Assembly (NCBI GenBank): GCA_025210655.1
Contig: JAOARG010000041.1
Location: 1 to 64,000, forward strand
Direction of reading: 5' to 3'
Length of the DNA: 64,000 bases
Origin: Bacillota bacterium
GTDB taxonomy: Bacteria > Bacillota > Clostridia > Peptostreptococcales > Acidaminobacteraceae
The position numbers and the translations under genes were made by a program. Numbering within the stretch: position 1 is the first letter of the stretch; the number at the start of each line of letters is the position of its first letter. The notes under the pieces were generated by a model, which did no database searches, was not told where the DNA came from, and saw only the letters and a list, made by a program, of their open reading frames with translations. This document shows positions 51,738-62,089 of the stretch, in pieces.

Positions 51738-52760
51738 ATGAATATTGAATATCCAAAAGCTGTTTTATTTGTTGACGATGAACCTAATATAATTAAATCT
51801 TTAAAACGGGGACTTATGGTAGAAGATTATGATAAGTTTTTTGCCCTTAGTGGTCAAGAAGCCCTTGAAATTCTTGAGGCAAATACAATTAGTGTTATTG
51901 TTACAGATATGAAAATGCCAGGAATGAATGGCCTTGATCTCCTTAAGATAGTCAGAGAGAAATATCCTGATACAGTTAGAATTGTATTAAGTGGATATAC
52001 CCACTTACCCCAGGTACTCGTGACTATAAATAATGGAGAAATATTTAGATTCATAACCAAACCATGGAAGATGGATGGGGATTTCAAGAAGATTATTTGG
52101 GATGCCATCGAACATTATGGTTCCTCATATGAAAATATCAAGTTGAAAGAAGAACTTACTAAGAAAAATCAGTTATACCAAAGCTTGATAAAAAGTAGTG
52201 ATGAGAAAATTGAAAAAATGAAAAAGCAAATGGAAGCTGTTAAGAAAATTTCTGAAGAGTACTATAGATTTTTTGACGAGATTGATGAAAAATTTCAAAA
52301 TGGTCAAATGAGTGAAAAAGATTTTTGGAAGAACATGAAATATATGAAGGATTTTAATTATATGGTAATTAGAAGTATGCCTCCGGAAATGAAAAATTTT
52401 GAAGTGTCTAAGTTAGTAGATAGCTTAAATAAGGAGACTGTAGTTAAATCGGGGGGCAGTTATCAGATAGAATACAATTCTGCTACTAAGAGCCATAGGG
52501 GATATTATGATTTGTATTACAATATTATCAGCAAATTTATAGAGAAAGTAATTGATAAGTTATCTAGCAATATTAGAATGGCGGTAATTGAAGATGGTGA
52601 GAATAAATACATTGTTGTAGTTGCAGCTGTTGTAAGTGATTTTCTTCTGGATCGATATTTTATTGACAATGTTATTGTGATTCTTAAGGAAATGCTAGGC
52701 ATAATTATTACTTTAACAGAGAAGGATAAAAAGTATAGTCTTTTAATACAATTGCCATAG
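51738..52760 (+). CDS. Response regulator with coiled coil and eroded kinase-like C-terminus
   Basis: A 340-residue protein. The receiver (about 8-125) has D13-D14, phospho-acceptor D57 (VTDMKMPGMNG), LSGYT and KPWK. A charged coiled coil (about 135-185) follows. The C-terminal 150 residues have the strand and helix order of an HATPase_c domain, ending in YSLLIQLP like many kinases, but lack clear N and G boxes, so it is probably a pseudokinase or partner-binding module. ATG 51738 follows GTGGTGA. Its neighbours are true REC/PAS kinases of the same general type. Confidence 0.8.
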   Translation: MNIEYPKAVLFVDDEPNIIKSLKRGLMVEDYDKFFALSGQEALEILEANTISVIVTDMKMPGMNGLDLLKIVREKYPDTVRIVLSGYTHLPQVLVTINNGEIFRFITKPWKMDGDFKKIIWDAIEHYGSSYENIKLKEELTKKNQLYQSLIKSSDEKIEKMKKQMEAVKKISEEYYRFFDEIDEKFQNGQMSEKDFWKNMKYMKDFNYMVIRSMPPEMKNFEVSKLVDSLNKETVVKSGGSYQIEYNSATKSHRGYYDLYYNIISKFIEKVIDKLSSNIRMAVIEDGENKYIVVVAAVVSDFLLDRYFIDNVIVILKEMLGIIITLTEKDKKYSLLIQLP

Positions 52761-52778
52761 ATTAGGTAGGTGAGACCT

Positions 52779-54398
52779 GTGAAGCATATTGATTTAATAT
52801 ATTCAGTTATAGAAAATTACGCCACTGATGGTGTGTATCTTTATGATATTAAAAAAGATTATACCTACTTATCGGACAGGTGGAAATCACTTCTTGGATA
52901 TGAAGCCAAGGAATTGTCAGATGAGTTTCATACTTGGGAAAAATTACTTCATCCTGGGGACTTTGACAGGATAACAAATATAAATCAGCAGTTAATAAAG
53001 GGTGAAATAAATAGTATTGATATGAACTTTAGAATGATCCATAAAAATGGCAATACTATTCATATAATGTCCAAGGGACAATTGATAAGGGATGAGCATG
53101 GGGAGCCAAACTATGTCATTGGAATACATCAAGATATAAGTGAAATCAGGAAGAAAGAACTAAACTATGATACTGTCCTCAATTTCATACCGGAATCAAT
53201 ACTTGTACTTAAGGACCGAAAAGTAATGTATATCAATGATAATGGAAGGGAACTCCTTGGGCTTAAGGATGAGGGATTCATACCTGAAAGGATTTTAGAT
53301 GCGTTAAATCCCGTAGATAGGGGAAATTTCATATCTGGGATTAATGATATTATGCTTAATGACAATTTGAAAATCCATAATGATATTAAGGTTAAACGCA
53401 GGGGTGAAATAATATACCTTGAGACATTTACAAAACATGTTAGATATAGTGGGGAAGACTGTATATTAATTATTTTAAGGGATATTTCTTATAGAAAATA
53501 TATTGAAGAAGAATTAAACAATAAAAATGAACAACTTACCATGACCTTAAATAATTTGCAGAGTACTCAAAATCAGCTTATTAGGCAAGAAAAACTTGCT
53601 GGACTTGGTCAATTAGCTGCTGGAATTGCCCATGAAATTAATAACCCCCTAGGTTATATAATCAGTAATTTTGAAACTTTAAAAACATATGTCAGTAGTT
53701 TTGATAAGTTTCTTAATCAAATTGAGATTCTCCTTAACTTATTGATTGATAAGGATAAGGAAAATAAAGATAAGTGGAGAAAACAGTATGATAATACCCG
53801 TTTAGAATACAATATAGATTTTATGAAAGAAGATATTGGAGACCTATTTAGCGATGTTGAAGACGGTTTTCAAAGGGTATCCTCTATAGTAAGAAGTCTT
53901 AAATTATTTTCAAGGGCAGACAAATTTGAGGATTTTACAGAATATGATTTGAATGATGGGGTAAGTAGTACCATAGTTATTGCAAAAAATGAAGTTAAGT
54001 ATTTTGCTGAAATCGAAGCTGATTTTTCGGATATTCCTGTTGTGAATGCTTTAGGAAATCAGGTGAATCAGGTTATTTTAAATATTATCTTGAATGCTGT
54101 ACATGCTATAAAAAGTAAAGGTATGGATTCTCTAGGGAAAATAATAATAAAAACCTATGAGGATGGAGATTATGTATATCTTAGTGTAGAGGATAATGGA
54201 TCTGGAATGGATGAATATACTAAGGAGCATATATTTGATCCTTTCTTTACAACCAAGCCTGTTGGTGTTGGTACGGGATTAGGTTTAAGTATAGCCCATA
54301 CAATAATTGTTGAGAAACATCATGGGGATATTTATGCAGATACTGAGTTAGGAAAGGGAACAACATTTACTATTAGATTGCCGAAAATCAAATATTGA
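52779..54398 (+). CDS. PAS-domain sensor histidine kinase
   Basis: About 539 residues, cytoplasmic. PAS1 with PAC (about 10-130; YLYDIKKDYTYLSDRWKSLLGYEAKEL, GIHQDISEIRKKEL), PAS2 (about 135-250; SILVLKDRKVMYINDNGRELLGL), a coiled coil, HisKA with LAAGIAHEINNPLGYIISN, and HATPase_c with NIILNAVHAIKSKG and GVGTGLGLSIAHTI. The start is probably GTG 52779, behind AGGTAGGTGAG; an earlier in-frame GTG is at 52770. It may phosphorylate the flanking receivers. Confidence 0.92.
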   Translation: MKHIDLIYSVIENYATDGVYLYDIKKDYTYLSDRWKSLLGYEAKELSDEFHTWEKLLHPGDFDRITNINQQLIKGEINSIDMNFRMIHKNGNTIHIMSKGQLIRDEHGEPNYVIGIHQDISEIRKKELNYDTVLNFIPESILVLKDRKVMYINDNGRELLGLKDEGFIPERILDALNPVDRGNFISGINDIMLNDNLKIHNDIKVKRRGEIIYLETFTKHVRYSGEDCILIILRDISYRKYIEEELNNKNEQLTMTLNNLQSTQNQLIRQEKLAGLGQLAAGIAHEINNPLGYIISNFETLKTYVSSFDKFLNQIEILLNLLIDKDKENKDKWRKQYDNTRLEYNIDFMKEDIGDLFSDVEDGFQRVSSIVRSLKLFSRADKFEDFTEYDLNDGVSSTIVIAKNEVKYFAEIEADFSDIPVVNALGNQVNQVILNIILNAVHAIKSKGMDSLGKIIIKTYEDGDYVYLSVEDNGSGMDEYTKEHIFDPFFTTKPVGVGTGLGLSIAHTIIVEKHHGDIYADTELGKGTTFTIRLPKIKY

Positions 54399-54416
54399 AG
54401 ATTCGGAGGCCTATAT

Positions 54417-55724
54417 ATGGATAAACTCAAAATATTAATTGTTGATGACTCAAAGTTAATAGTTGAATACTCTAAAAAAATAATATTGGACAATAATCTG
54501 ACAGATCATATTGACTACGTTTCTTCAGGTCTTGAGGCTCTCAAAATTTTGGAGAATCAGGAATATGATTTGATTCTTCTTGATGTAGTAATGCCTGAGA
54601 TGACAGGTTTAGAAGTCCTGGAAATCTTAAATAGCAGGGGGGATATTAGAAGTTACAGTATTATAGTTTTTACTTCAAGTGATGATAATGAAATAATAAA
54701 AAAGTCTTTTGATTTAGGCGCCCGGGATTTCATAAAAAAACCCTTTAGGGAAACTGAACTTATTTCAAGGATTAAAAACATCATCAATGGGGAAAAATTA
54801 AAGAAAGAACTAAAAGAAAAAATATGGGATATAGAAAATAAGAATAAAGAGTTAATTAGTCTAAATAAAAAATTAAATGATGCCCAAACTCAAATTATAC
54901 AAAAAGAGAAAATGGCCGGAGTTGGAAATTTGGCTGCTGGTATAGCCCATGAAATTAACAATCCTTTGGGTTTTGTATCCAGTAATATTGAAGTCTTGTC
55001 TGACTACTATAACATTTTCGGAAATATTATGAATATGATTAGAAGTATTAGGGCAAAAGATAATTCAGATAAAAATGATATATGGGAAGAACTTGATAGT
55101 TATATGGATAGGGTTAATATTGATTTTATAAAATCTGATATTAAGGAATTGTTTTTAGATACTTCGGAAGGTATTGATAGAATTATTGCTATTATAAATG
55201 CCCTTAGAACCTTTAGTTCTGTAGATACAATAGAGAATTATTATAGTTATGATATCAACGATGGAATAAATAAAACACTTATTGTATCAACAAATATGCA
55301 TAGTCGTGTTGCAAAGATAAATGCGGTGTTAAATGCTAAATCAGAAGTGATGGCAATGGGTGGATTAATTAATCAGGTAATACTTAGTTTGTTATCTAAT
55401 TCCATAGAGAGCATAAAGGCTTGTTCTGATAAAAGAAGTGGACTTATTGATATTAATACAGAGGAAGATAACTTTAATATTTATTTTTCTATAAAGGACA
55501 ATGGAGGGGGTATTAATAAAGATAATATTCCTAGTGTATTTAACCCCTTTTATACTACCAAGGAAATTGGTGAAGGGGTAGGATTTGGATTAACTATTGC
55601 TTACGACGTAATTGTAAACAAGCATGATGGAAAGATATGGATTGATTCTGAAGAAGATGTTTTTACAAAGGTGAGTTTTGTTCTTCCTAAGGAATCAAAT
55701 AAAGATGGACATAATTTTAAGTAA
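54417..55724 (+). CDS. Receiver-histidine kinase (REC-HisKA-HATPase)
   Basis: A 435-residue kinase with an N-terminal receiver (D10-D11, phospho-acceptor D56 in LLDVVMPEMTG, KKPFRE), a coiled coil, HisKA with LAAGIAHEINNPLGFVSSN, and HATPase_c ending NGGGINKDNIPSVFNPFYTTKEIGEGVGFGLTIAY. The same HisKA class as the kinase just upstream suggests they arose by duplication. No membrane span. It would be controlled by its own receiver and act within the cluster's relay. Confidence 0.92.
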   Translation: MDKLKILIVDDSKLIVEYSKKIILDNNLTDHIDYVSSGLEALKILENQEYDLILLDVVMPEMTGLEVLEILNSRGDIRSYSIIVFTSSDDNEIIKKSFDLGARDFIKKPFRETELISRIKNIINGEKLKKELKEKIWDIENKNKELISLNKKLNDAQTQIIQKEKMAGVGNLAAGIAHEINNPLGFVSSNIEVLSDYYNIFGNIMNMIRSIRAKDNSDKNDIWEELDSYMDRVNIDFIKSDIKELFLDTSEGIDRIIAIINALRTFSSVDTIENYYSYDINDGINKTLIVSTNMHSRVAKINAVLNAKSEVMAMGGLINQVILSLLSNSIESIKACSDKRSGLIDINTEEDNFNIYFSIKDNGGGINKDNIPSVFNPFYTTKEIGEGVGFGLTIAYDVIVNKHDGKIWIDSEEDVFTKVSFVLPKESNKDGHNFK

Positions 55725-55803
55725 TATAGATTGACAATTATGTATGCTGTTAGGAGGGGATTGTTGGAGACAATGAACATGAATATCATGAGAGGAGGTA
55801 ACT

Positions 55804-57879
55804 ATGAGTAATCATATTGGCGATGAGCCTATGCTGGAAATGTATGTGTTTGAGACAATGCAATTAGTTAATCGTCTTGAACAAATAATAATGAATAGTG
55901 ACACCAATCAAATAATAAGCGAAGAAGAAATCAATGAAATATTTAGGATAATGCATACCATAAAGGGTAACTCCATGATGATGTTTTTTGAAAACATTGC
56001 AAATTATGCCCATTCCCTTGAAGACCTTTTTGACTATCTGAAAGCAAACGATAATGTTGCAGTGGATTATGAAAGGGTTTCAGATTTGGTACTTAACCTA
56101 ATTGACTTTATAAAATCTGAAATAATAAAAATAGAATCTGGTAAGGATAGTGATGGAGATAGTGCAATTCTGATAAAGGAAATAAAAGAGTACCTTGAAT
56201 CTCTTAAGTTTATGAACCCTGAATCAGGTGAAAGCCCTGAGCTTGAAACTTCTAGTGAAGATTCTGATCAGAAGTATTATATATCACCAGTTAAGTCAGA
56301 GGAGCAAGTAAGTACACAGGCGTCAGAGGAGTATTTTAAATGGACTATTAGGTTTGAAAAGGATTGTGGAATGGAGAATGTTAGATCCTTTACAATAGTA
56401 CATAATATTAAAAACATGGTCGCTGACTACTATCATCTTCCAAGAAATATAGTTGAGGATGAAAGCACTAGTAAAGTTATAGCAGAAAATGGATTTGATA
56501 TCTATATGACTGTTAAGGGAAATATAGAAGAGGTTCAGGAATTTATTAAAAGTACACCTTTTGTTGAATCCTATAATAAGATGGAGATTCCTCAGACTGA
56601 TTATGAATATCATAAAAAAGAATCTTCAGATGATGTGAAGATAAGTGAAGAAACAGAGGAAAAACCACTTGTGACTGGTAAGAAAATAGTTAAGAAACCA
56701 GAAAAGCAAGTTGAAGCAAAAGCTTCCGACAAGAGTTTTATCAGTGTTGGGGTTAATAAAATTGATAAGATGATGGATCTTATTGGTGAACTTGTTATTT
56801 CAGAATCCATGGTTACAAGGGATCCCAATATAGTAAAACTCAATATTGATTCATTCAACAAGTCTTCTAGGCAGCTTAGGATGGTTATTAAGGAACTTCA
56901 GGATATAGTAATGTCAGTAAGAATGGTTCCAATAAATATGACTTTCCAAAAGATGAAAAGAATTGTCAGGGATATGAAGAAAAAGACTGGCAAAGATGTG
57001 GATATGAAGATTATTGGTGAAAATACTGAGGTTGATAAGAATTTAATTGAGTTAATTGGTGATCCATTAATGCATATTATTAGAAATTCCATGGACCATG
57101 GAATTGAGACTCCTGAAGAAAGGGAGGCTGCAGGAAAAGTAAGGACTGGTGAAGTTGTTCTTGAAGCTAAACATTCAGGTGGATATGTTTGGATTATAGT
57201 TAAGGACAATGGTAAGGGTCTTGATTCAGAAAAAATCTATAATAAGGCAGTTGAAAAAGGGATTATTTCAACTCCATATGAGGATATGACTGATAAAGAA
57301 ATTTATAGCTGTTTATTCAAACCTGGATTTTCTACCAAGGAAGAAGTTTCAGAATATTCTGGAAGAGGTGTAGGTTTAGATGTAGCTATGAAAAATGTTG
57401 AAAAACTTGGTGGAGCTATTTATGTTGAGAGTACCCAAGGAGAGGGTAGTGAGTTCCAGATAAAAATACCACTCACCCTTGCTATTATCGACGGAATGAC
57501 TTTACAGGTTGGAAGTACCATATTTACATTACCTACAGTATCTATTAAGGAGTCCTTCTCTATCAAGGAAAAAGATGTTTCCTATGATCCTGATGGTCAT
57601 GAACTGGTTGTAGTCAGGGGCGATGCCCATAAGATTATTAGACTTAATGAAAAATATGGAATTGATAGTGGAGAAAATCAAATTGAAGATGGCATACTTG
57701 TCATGATTGAATCAGATATGAAGCAGACATTACTGTTTGCGGATAAGATTATTGAAGAACAACAGGTTGTTGTTAAAAACCTTCCAGATCTTATCAATCC
57801 TATTGAAGGAATATCAGGCTGTACACTTCTTGGGGATGGTCAGATAAGTATGATACTTGACCCTTCAAATCTATCTTAA
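55804..57879 (+). CDS. cheA: Chemotaxis-type histidine kinase CheA
   Basis: A 691-residue CheA. P1/HPt (about 1-110) with phospho-histidine H51 in FRIMHTIKGNSMMMF; P2 (about 175-265; WTIRFEKDCGMENVRSFTIVHNIK), the domain that docks CheY-like receivers; P3 dimerisation (about 310-370); P4 ATPase with MHIIRNSMDHGIE and GRGVGLDVAMKNVEKLGG; and the P5 CheW-like domain. A strong GAGAGGAGGT precedes ATG 55804. It couples to CheW and the receptor downstream. P2 implies CheY-like partners, yet no lone CheY is next to it. Confidence 0.95.
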   Translation: MSNHIGDEPMLEMYVFETMQLVNRLEQIIMNSDTNQIISEEEINEIFRIMHTIKGNSMMMFFENIANYAHSLEDLFDYLKANDNVAVDYERVSDLVLNLIDFIKSEIIKIESGKDSDGDSAILIKEIKEYLESLKFMNPESGESPELETSSEDSDQKYYISPVKSEEQVSTQASEEYFKWTIRFEKDCGMENVRSFTIVHNIKNMVADYYHLPRNIVEDESTSKVIAENGFDIYMTVKGNIEEVQEFIKSTPFVESYNKMEIPQTDYEYHKKESSDDVKISEETEEKPLVTGKKIVKKPEKQVEAKASDKSFISVGVNKIDKMMDLIGELVISESMVTRDPNIVKLNIDSFNKSSRQLRMVIKELQDIVMSVRMVPINMTFQKMKRIVRDMKKKTGKDVDMKIIGENTEVDKNLIELIGDPLMHIIRNSMDHGIETPEEREAAGKVRTGEVVLEAKHSGGYVWIIVKDNGKGLDSEKIYNKAVEKGIISTPYEDMTDKEIYSCLFKPGFSTKEEVSEYSGRGVGLDVAMKNVEKLGGAIYVESTQGEGSEFQIKIPLTLAIIDGMTLQVGSTIFTLPTVSIKESFSIKEKDVSYDPDGHELVVVRGDAHKIIRLNEKYGIDSGENQIEDGILVMIESDMKQTLLFADKIIEEQQVVVKNLPDLINPIEGISGCTLLGDGQISMILDPSNLS

Positions 57880-57892
57880 GGAGGATTTGAGT

Positions 57893-58366
57893 ATGAAGGA
57901 TAACAATTTAAAAGAACTAGATTTACTGGACAATGTTTCAGGTGAAATAAAACAGTTTCTCACCTTTGAAGTAGAGGAAGAAATTTTGGGTGTAGACATT
58001 GACTATGTACTTGATATTATAGGTGTTCAGAGAATTACAGAAATACCAAAGCAACCTGAATTCATTAAGGGACTTATTAACCTTAGGGGAAAAATACTAC
58101 CAGTAATGGATATAAGACTAAGATTTAATAAGGATTATAGACCTTATGATGACAGATCCTGCATCATTGTAATGGAATACAATGAAAATAAGATAGGTGT
58201 TGCTGTTGATAGAGTACTTGAGGTTATTAAGACTAATCAGGAATTAGTAAGCAATCCTCCTGAAAATTCTAGGGAGTATAACAATAATTACCTGAGTGGA
58301 GTATATGAAAATAATGACACTGTAACAATGATTCTTGACTGCGAAAAATTATTTTCTTTTTACTAA
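57893..58366 (+). CDS. cheW: Chemotaxis coupling protein CheW
   Basis: A 157-residue CheW-domain adaptor linking receptors to CheA. It shows FLTFEVEEEILGVDIDYVLDIIGVQRITEIPKQPEFIKGLINLRGKILPVMDIRLRF, GVAVDRVLEVI and ILDCEKLF. ATG 57893 follows AAGGAGG, so the apparent overlap with cheA from an upstream in-frame ATG is not real. It lies 13 bases after cheA and 20 before the receptor. Confidence 0.95.
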   Translation: MKDNNLKELDLLDNVSGEIKQFLTFEVEEEILGVDIDYVLDIIGVQRITEIPKQPEFIKGLINLRGKILPVMDIRLRFNKDYRPYDDRSCIIVMEYNENKIGVAVDRVLEVIKTNQELVSNPPENSREYNNNYLSGVYENNDTVTMILDCEKLFSFY

Positions 58367-58386
58367 AAAAGGAGCGTGAGAAGTAA

Positions 58387-61200
58387 ATGTTAAAGAACAT
58401 GAAATTGTCACATAAGATAATTATGAGCGTAGGTGTAATCGTTCTTATTATTGGTATCGTCTTTGGACTTACCTTTGTAAGATTTAATACAGTAGAGAAG
58501 TTGAATGTACAGTTAAGCGGAGATTATTTACCACAAGTAGAGTATTCAAGCATGATTAAGGACGATGTGGAAGGTCTTGTAAGAAATGTTGAAGAGTACT
58601 CAAGTAAGTTTGATGATACATATTATGATCAGGCGGTAGTAAACTTGGATGGTGCTAAAGCCCATTTATCAGAGGCTCTTGAAGAAGCTAAAAAGGCTGG
58701 AGATGAAGAGTTTGTTTCAAGTTATAATAGCGCAAATGTATTACTGGCTGAGTATGAAGCTATTATTGAGAAAATCAGGGAAAAGAAACTATTTAGAGAT
58801 CAATTGTTTGCAGATTTAACAGCCTCTGTAGCTGTTTATTCAGAAAATGCCCATGCTTATTTAGATGATCAGAATGGGAAAATTAAAAATGAAGTAGCAA
58901 TTGGGGCATCAGCTGAGACGATTGGTAAGAGACTTACAAAGATAAACCATATGAATGTTGTTATAGATTATGGTAACAAAATAAGAGTCGATTACGTTAA
59001 GTCACAATTATTTAATGATATACCGATGCTTGAAGGTTCTGTAAGTAATTTTGATGTTATTAGTCAGGAAGTTGATGCAATAATGGCTGTCACTACAAAA
59101 CAGAACAATATTGATCAGTTAACTGATATTAAAACTTCAGCTGAAACATATAGGGATGGAATAGTATCTACAGTAACTCTTCTCAAGGATATAGAAGACT
59201 TAAAAGTAGAAAGTGATAATAAATCTACTGAACTTAAGACACTTATTTCTTCTGTAGCCGAGAGTGGAATAGCACAGGCTAATGCAGTTGCATCAGAAAC
59301 TGTATCCAGTGTAAGTTCTTCAATCAGATTTATGTTGCTAGGTTTTGTACTGGCTGTAATTATTGGTGTTGTATTCAATTACTTTGTAATTAGAGAAATA
59401 ACTAAGTCAATTAAGAAGTTAATGGTAGCTTCAGAGAAGCTTGCTGTAGGTGATATTGATGTAGAAATTGATACTGATAGTAAGGATGAGATTGGTCAGC
59501 TTTCGGTGGCATTCAGCAATATGGCTGAAAATATCAAGGATCACTCCATGGTTGCGAAACTTCTTGCTGAAGGTGAAGCTATTGAAGAAGTTAAGATCAA
59601 GTCTGAAAAGGACCTTCTTGGAAATAATCTGTCAAGTGCTGTTGAAAATATTTTGGCAGTTAAGTCAGAAATCAATAAAATTAGGGATGCCGTTTTACAG
59701 GGGAATTTAGAGCATAGGGGTAATTCTGATGGTCTTGATGGTGAATGGGAAGCAATGATAAATGATCTTAATAGTCTTGTAGAAGCATTTGTTAAACCAA
59801 TAAATGTTACATCAGAGTATGTTGATTTAATTAGTAAGGGTGAAATACCAGAGAAAATTACTGACGAGTATAAGGGAGATTTTAATATAATTAAGAACAA
59901 TCTAAATGCTTGTATAGATGCTGTAAATATGTTAATTACCGATACTAATGACTTGATTTCCAGTGCGGTACAGGGGGATCTTGATGCTAGGGCAGATGCA
60001 CTTAAGCATAGTGGAGATTATAGAAAGATTGTGGATGGAGTTAATGCTATACTTGATGCGGTTCTTGAACCAATTTCAGAGGCATCGGATGTTCTTGTTC
60101 ATATGTCAAATGGTAATCTTCAGACTAAGGTTGCTGGGGATTATAGAGGTGGACATGCTAAGATTAAGAATGCTCTTAACTCTACTATAGAAAGTCTAAA
60201 TAATTATATAGAAGAGATTGCCCATAACCTACATGAAATGAGTAAAGGTAATCTTGATGTTGGAATTACTTCTGAGTATAAGGGTGATTTCAAGAAGATG
60301 AAGAGTTCTATCAATATGATTGTTGATTCATTCAACTCATTACTTGGTGAAATGAGTATGGCTTCAGAACAGGTTGCTTCTGGTTCTGAACAAATTGCAA
60401 ACTCAGCTCAGTCAATGTCACAGGGAGCAACTGAGCAGGCTAGTTCACTTCAACAAATTACTGCTTCAGTTACTGAGATTGCTGAACAAACTAAGGAAAA
60501 TGCAAATAATGCAAATAGGGCAAATGAATTAAGCTTGAATTCTCAGGAAGATGCTGTTAAGGGTAATGACCAAATGAAAGAAATGGTTGTAGCAATGGGT
60601 GATATTAATGAGTCGTCTAATAATATTAGTAATATTATAAAGGTTATTGATGAAATTGCATTCCAAACTAATATATTAGCTCTTAATGCTGCTGTTGAAG
60701 CTGCTAGAGCTGGTGAGCATGGTAAGGGATTTGCGGTAGTTGCAGAGGAAGTAAGAAATCTTGCTGCTAGAAGTGCAAATGCAGCTAAGGAGACAGCTGT
60801 TCTTATTGAAAATTCAATTGCTAAGGTTGAAAATGGAACACGCATGGCAGAGGATACTGCAGCTGCACTTGATCAGATTGTATCAGGTATTTCAGAAGCT
60901 GCAAATCTTGTTAATTCAATTGCAGAGGCATCAAATGAACAAGCCATCGCAATTAATCAGGTAAACGAAGGAGTTAATGAAATTTCTACAGTTACACAAA
61001 GTACTGCAGCTACTGTTCAGGAATCTGCTGCAGCTAGTGAAGAAATGAGTTCTCAAGCTCAAACACTTAGAAGTATGGTTGAGAAATTCAACTTAAAATC
61101 TTCTTTCAACTCAGTAAAGAGTGAAAAAAGTATAAGCAGCTCAAAGGTAAATAGTGATGAGTTTATTTATCTAGATGATGTGGATTATGGTAAGTACTAA
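58387..61200 (+). CDS. Methyl-accepting chemotaxis protein with repeated HAMP-like units
   Basis: A 937-residue receptor. First membrane span about 10-30; extracellular helical sensor (about 31-310, like a four-helix bundle); second span about 314-335; canonical HAMP (about 336-390); then several more HAMP-like units (about 410-640) with recurring G-x-L/I-x-x-x-x-x-x-Y-x-G-D/E-x-x-x-I-x-x-x-L-N patterns; and the signalling domain with the hairpin tip [43 protein letters not shown]. No C-terminal NWETF-type pentapeptide. Tandem HAMPs are typical of receptors that act in non-standard or cytoplasmically tuned pathways. Confidence 0.93.
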   Translation: MLKNMKLSHKIIMSVGVIVLIIGIVFGLTFVRFNTVEKLNVQLSGDYLPQVEYSSMIKDDVEGLVRNVEEYSSKFDDTYYDQAVVNLDGAKAHLSEALEEAKKAGDEEFVSSYNSANVLLAEYEAIIEKIREKKLFRDQLFADLTASVAVYSENAHAYLDDQNGKIKNEVAIGASAETIGKRLTKINHMNVVIDYGNKIRVDYVKSQLFNDIPMLEGSVSNFDVISQEVDAIMAVTTKQNNIDQLTDIKTSAETYRDGIVSTVTLLKDIEDLKVESDNKSTELKTLISSVAESGIAQANAVASETVSSVSSSIRFMLLGFVLAVIIGVVFNYFVIREITKSIKKLMVASEKLAVGDIDVEIDTDSKDEIGQLSVAFSNMAENIKDHSMVAKLLAEGEAIEEVKIKSEKDLLGNNLSSAVENILAVKSEINKIRDAVLQGNLEHRGNSDGLDGEWEAMINDLNSLVEAFVKPINVTSEYVDLISKGEIPEKITDEYKGDFNIIKNNLNACIDAVNMLITDTNDLISSAVQGDLDARADALKHSGDYRKIVDGVNAILDAVLEPISEASDVLVHMSNGNLQTKVAGDYRGGHAKIKNALNSTIESLNNYIEEIAHNLHEMSKGNLDVGITSEYKGDFKKMKSSINMIVDSFNSLLGEMSMASEQVASGSEQIANSAQSMSQGATEQASSLQQITASVTEIAEQTKENANNANRANELSLNSQEDAVKGNDQMKEMVVAMGDINESSNNISNIIKVIDEIAFQTNILALNAAVEAARAGEHGKGFAVVAEEVRNLAARSANAAKETAVLIENSIAKVENGTRMAEDTAAALDQIVSGISEAANLVNSIAEASNEQAIAINQVNEGVNEISTVTQSTAATVQESAAASEEMSSQAQTLRSMVEKFNLKSSFNSVKSEKSISSSKVNSDEFIYLDDVDYGKY

Positions 61201-61209
61201 GGTTTAAGT

Positions 61210-61248
61210 CTAGTTGCTAAGGGGGATTATTCCCCCTTTTGTAACTAG
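61210..61248 (+). terminator. Attenuating terminator between receptor and cheR
   Basis: AAGGGGGA and TCCCCCTTTT form the core hairpin, with outer arms CTAGTT and AACTAG. It may reduce expression of cheR, cheB and later genes relative to the receptor. Confidence 0.7.
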
Positions 61249-61264
61249 TTGATAGGAGTATTAT

Positions 61265-62089
61265 ATGGTTATAAAAGATGATGAATTTAAAAGATTGTAT
61301 GAGTTTATGAAAAGTAATTATGGACTTAATTTCTCAGATGAGAAAAAAAGCAATATTGAGAATAGATTGAGATTTGTAATGTTGAAAAATGAATATAAAA
61401 GTTTCACTGAATACTTTGATAATATAAAAATGGATTCTTCAGGACAGATGAAGAATGAATTGATAAACAGGCTAACAACTAATCATACTTATTTCTTTAG
61501 GGAAAACTCCCACTTTTCTTATTTTGAAGAAATCATTCTTCCTGAATTATTTGAAATAGAAAAAAAATCAAGGGATTTGAGGATTTGGAGTGCAGGTTGT
61601 TCTACTGGTGAAGAACCCTATACCCTTGCAATGATATTACACAAAAATTTAGAAAAAATAAGACTGACTTATGATGTAAAGGTTTTAGGAACAGATATAT
61701 CTACCAAGGTACTGAAATTAGCAAAAGAAGGTAGATATGGAGCACTTTCGGTAAAGGACATACCTATAGAATATAAGAGCAAGTATTTTAAAGCTGAATC
61801 AAATGGAGTATATCAGATTCATCAAAGTGTAATGGATGAAGTGATTTTTAGAAGATTTAATCTAATGGATCACTTTAATTTTAAGAAGAAATTTCATGTT
61901 ATATTTTGCAGAAATGTACTTATATATTTTGATAATGAAACAAAGCTTAAAATATTAAGAAAATTCTATGATAGCTTAGAGGATGGCGGATATCTTTTTT
62001 TAGGTAAATCAGAATTCAATTTAGACAAAAGATTTACTTTTCTAAAGCCGGCCATATATAGGAAGGGTGAATTATGGGGGAGAAAATAA
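61265..62089 (+). CDS. cheR: Chemoreceptor methyltransferase CheR
   Basis: A 274-residue SAM-dependent methyltransferase that methylates receptor glutamates. The N-terminal helical domain ends in LTTNHTYFFRENSHF; the SAM site is RIWSAGCSTGEEPYTLAM, then VLGTDISTKVLKLAKEGRYGA and FHVIFCRNVLIYFDNETKLKIL, all CheR hallmarks. No TPR or other extra domain. Its 3' end overlaps cheB by 16 bases. Confidence 0.96.
   Translation: MVIKDDEFKRLYEFMKSNYGLNFSDEKKSNIENRLRFVMLKNEYKSFTEYFDNIKMDSSGQMKNELINRLTTNHTYFFRENSHFSYFEEIILPELFEIEKKSRDLRIWSAGCSTGEEPYTLAMILHKNLEKIRLTYDVKVLGTDISTKVLKLAKEGRYGALSVKDIPIEYKSKYFKAESNGVYQIHQSVMDEVIFRRFNLMDHFNFKKKFHVIFCRNVLIYFDNETKLKILRKFYDSLEDGGYLFLGKSEFNLDKRFTFLKPAIYRKGELWGRK

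Noticed and set aside
55752-55811. Short leader peptide frame ahead of cheA ending in the overlap with its ATG
   Set aside because: A 12-codon frame (from ATG 55773) ends across the cheA start and follows AGGAGGGG, but the spacing is poor and such short frames are common by chance. Not supported enough.
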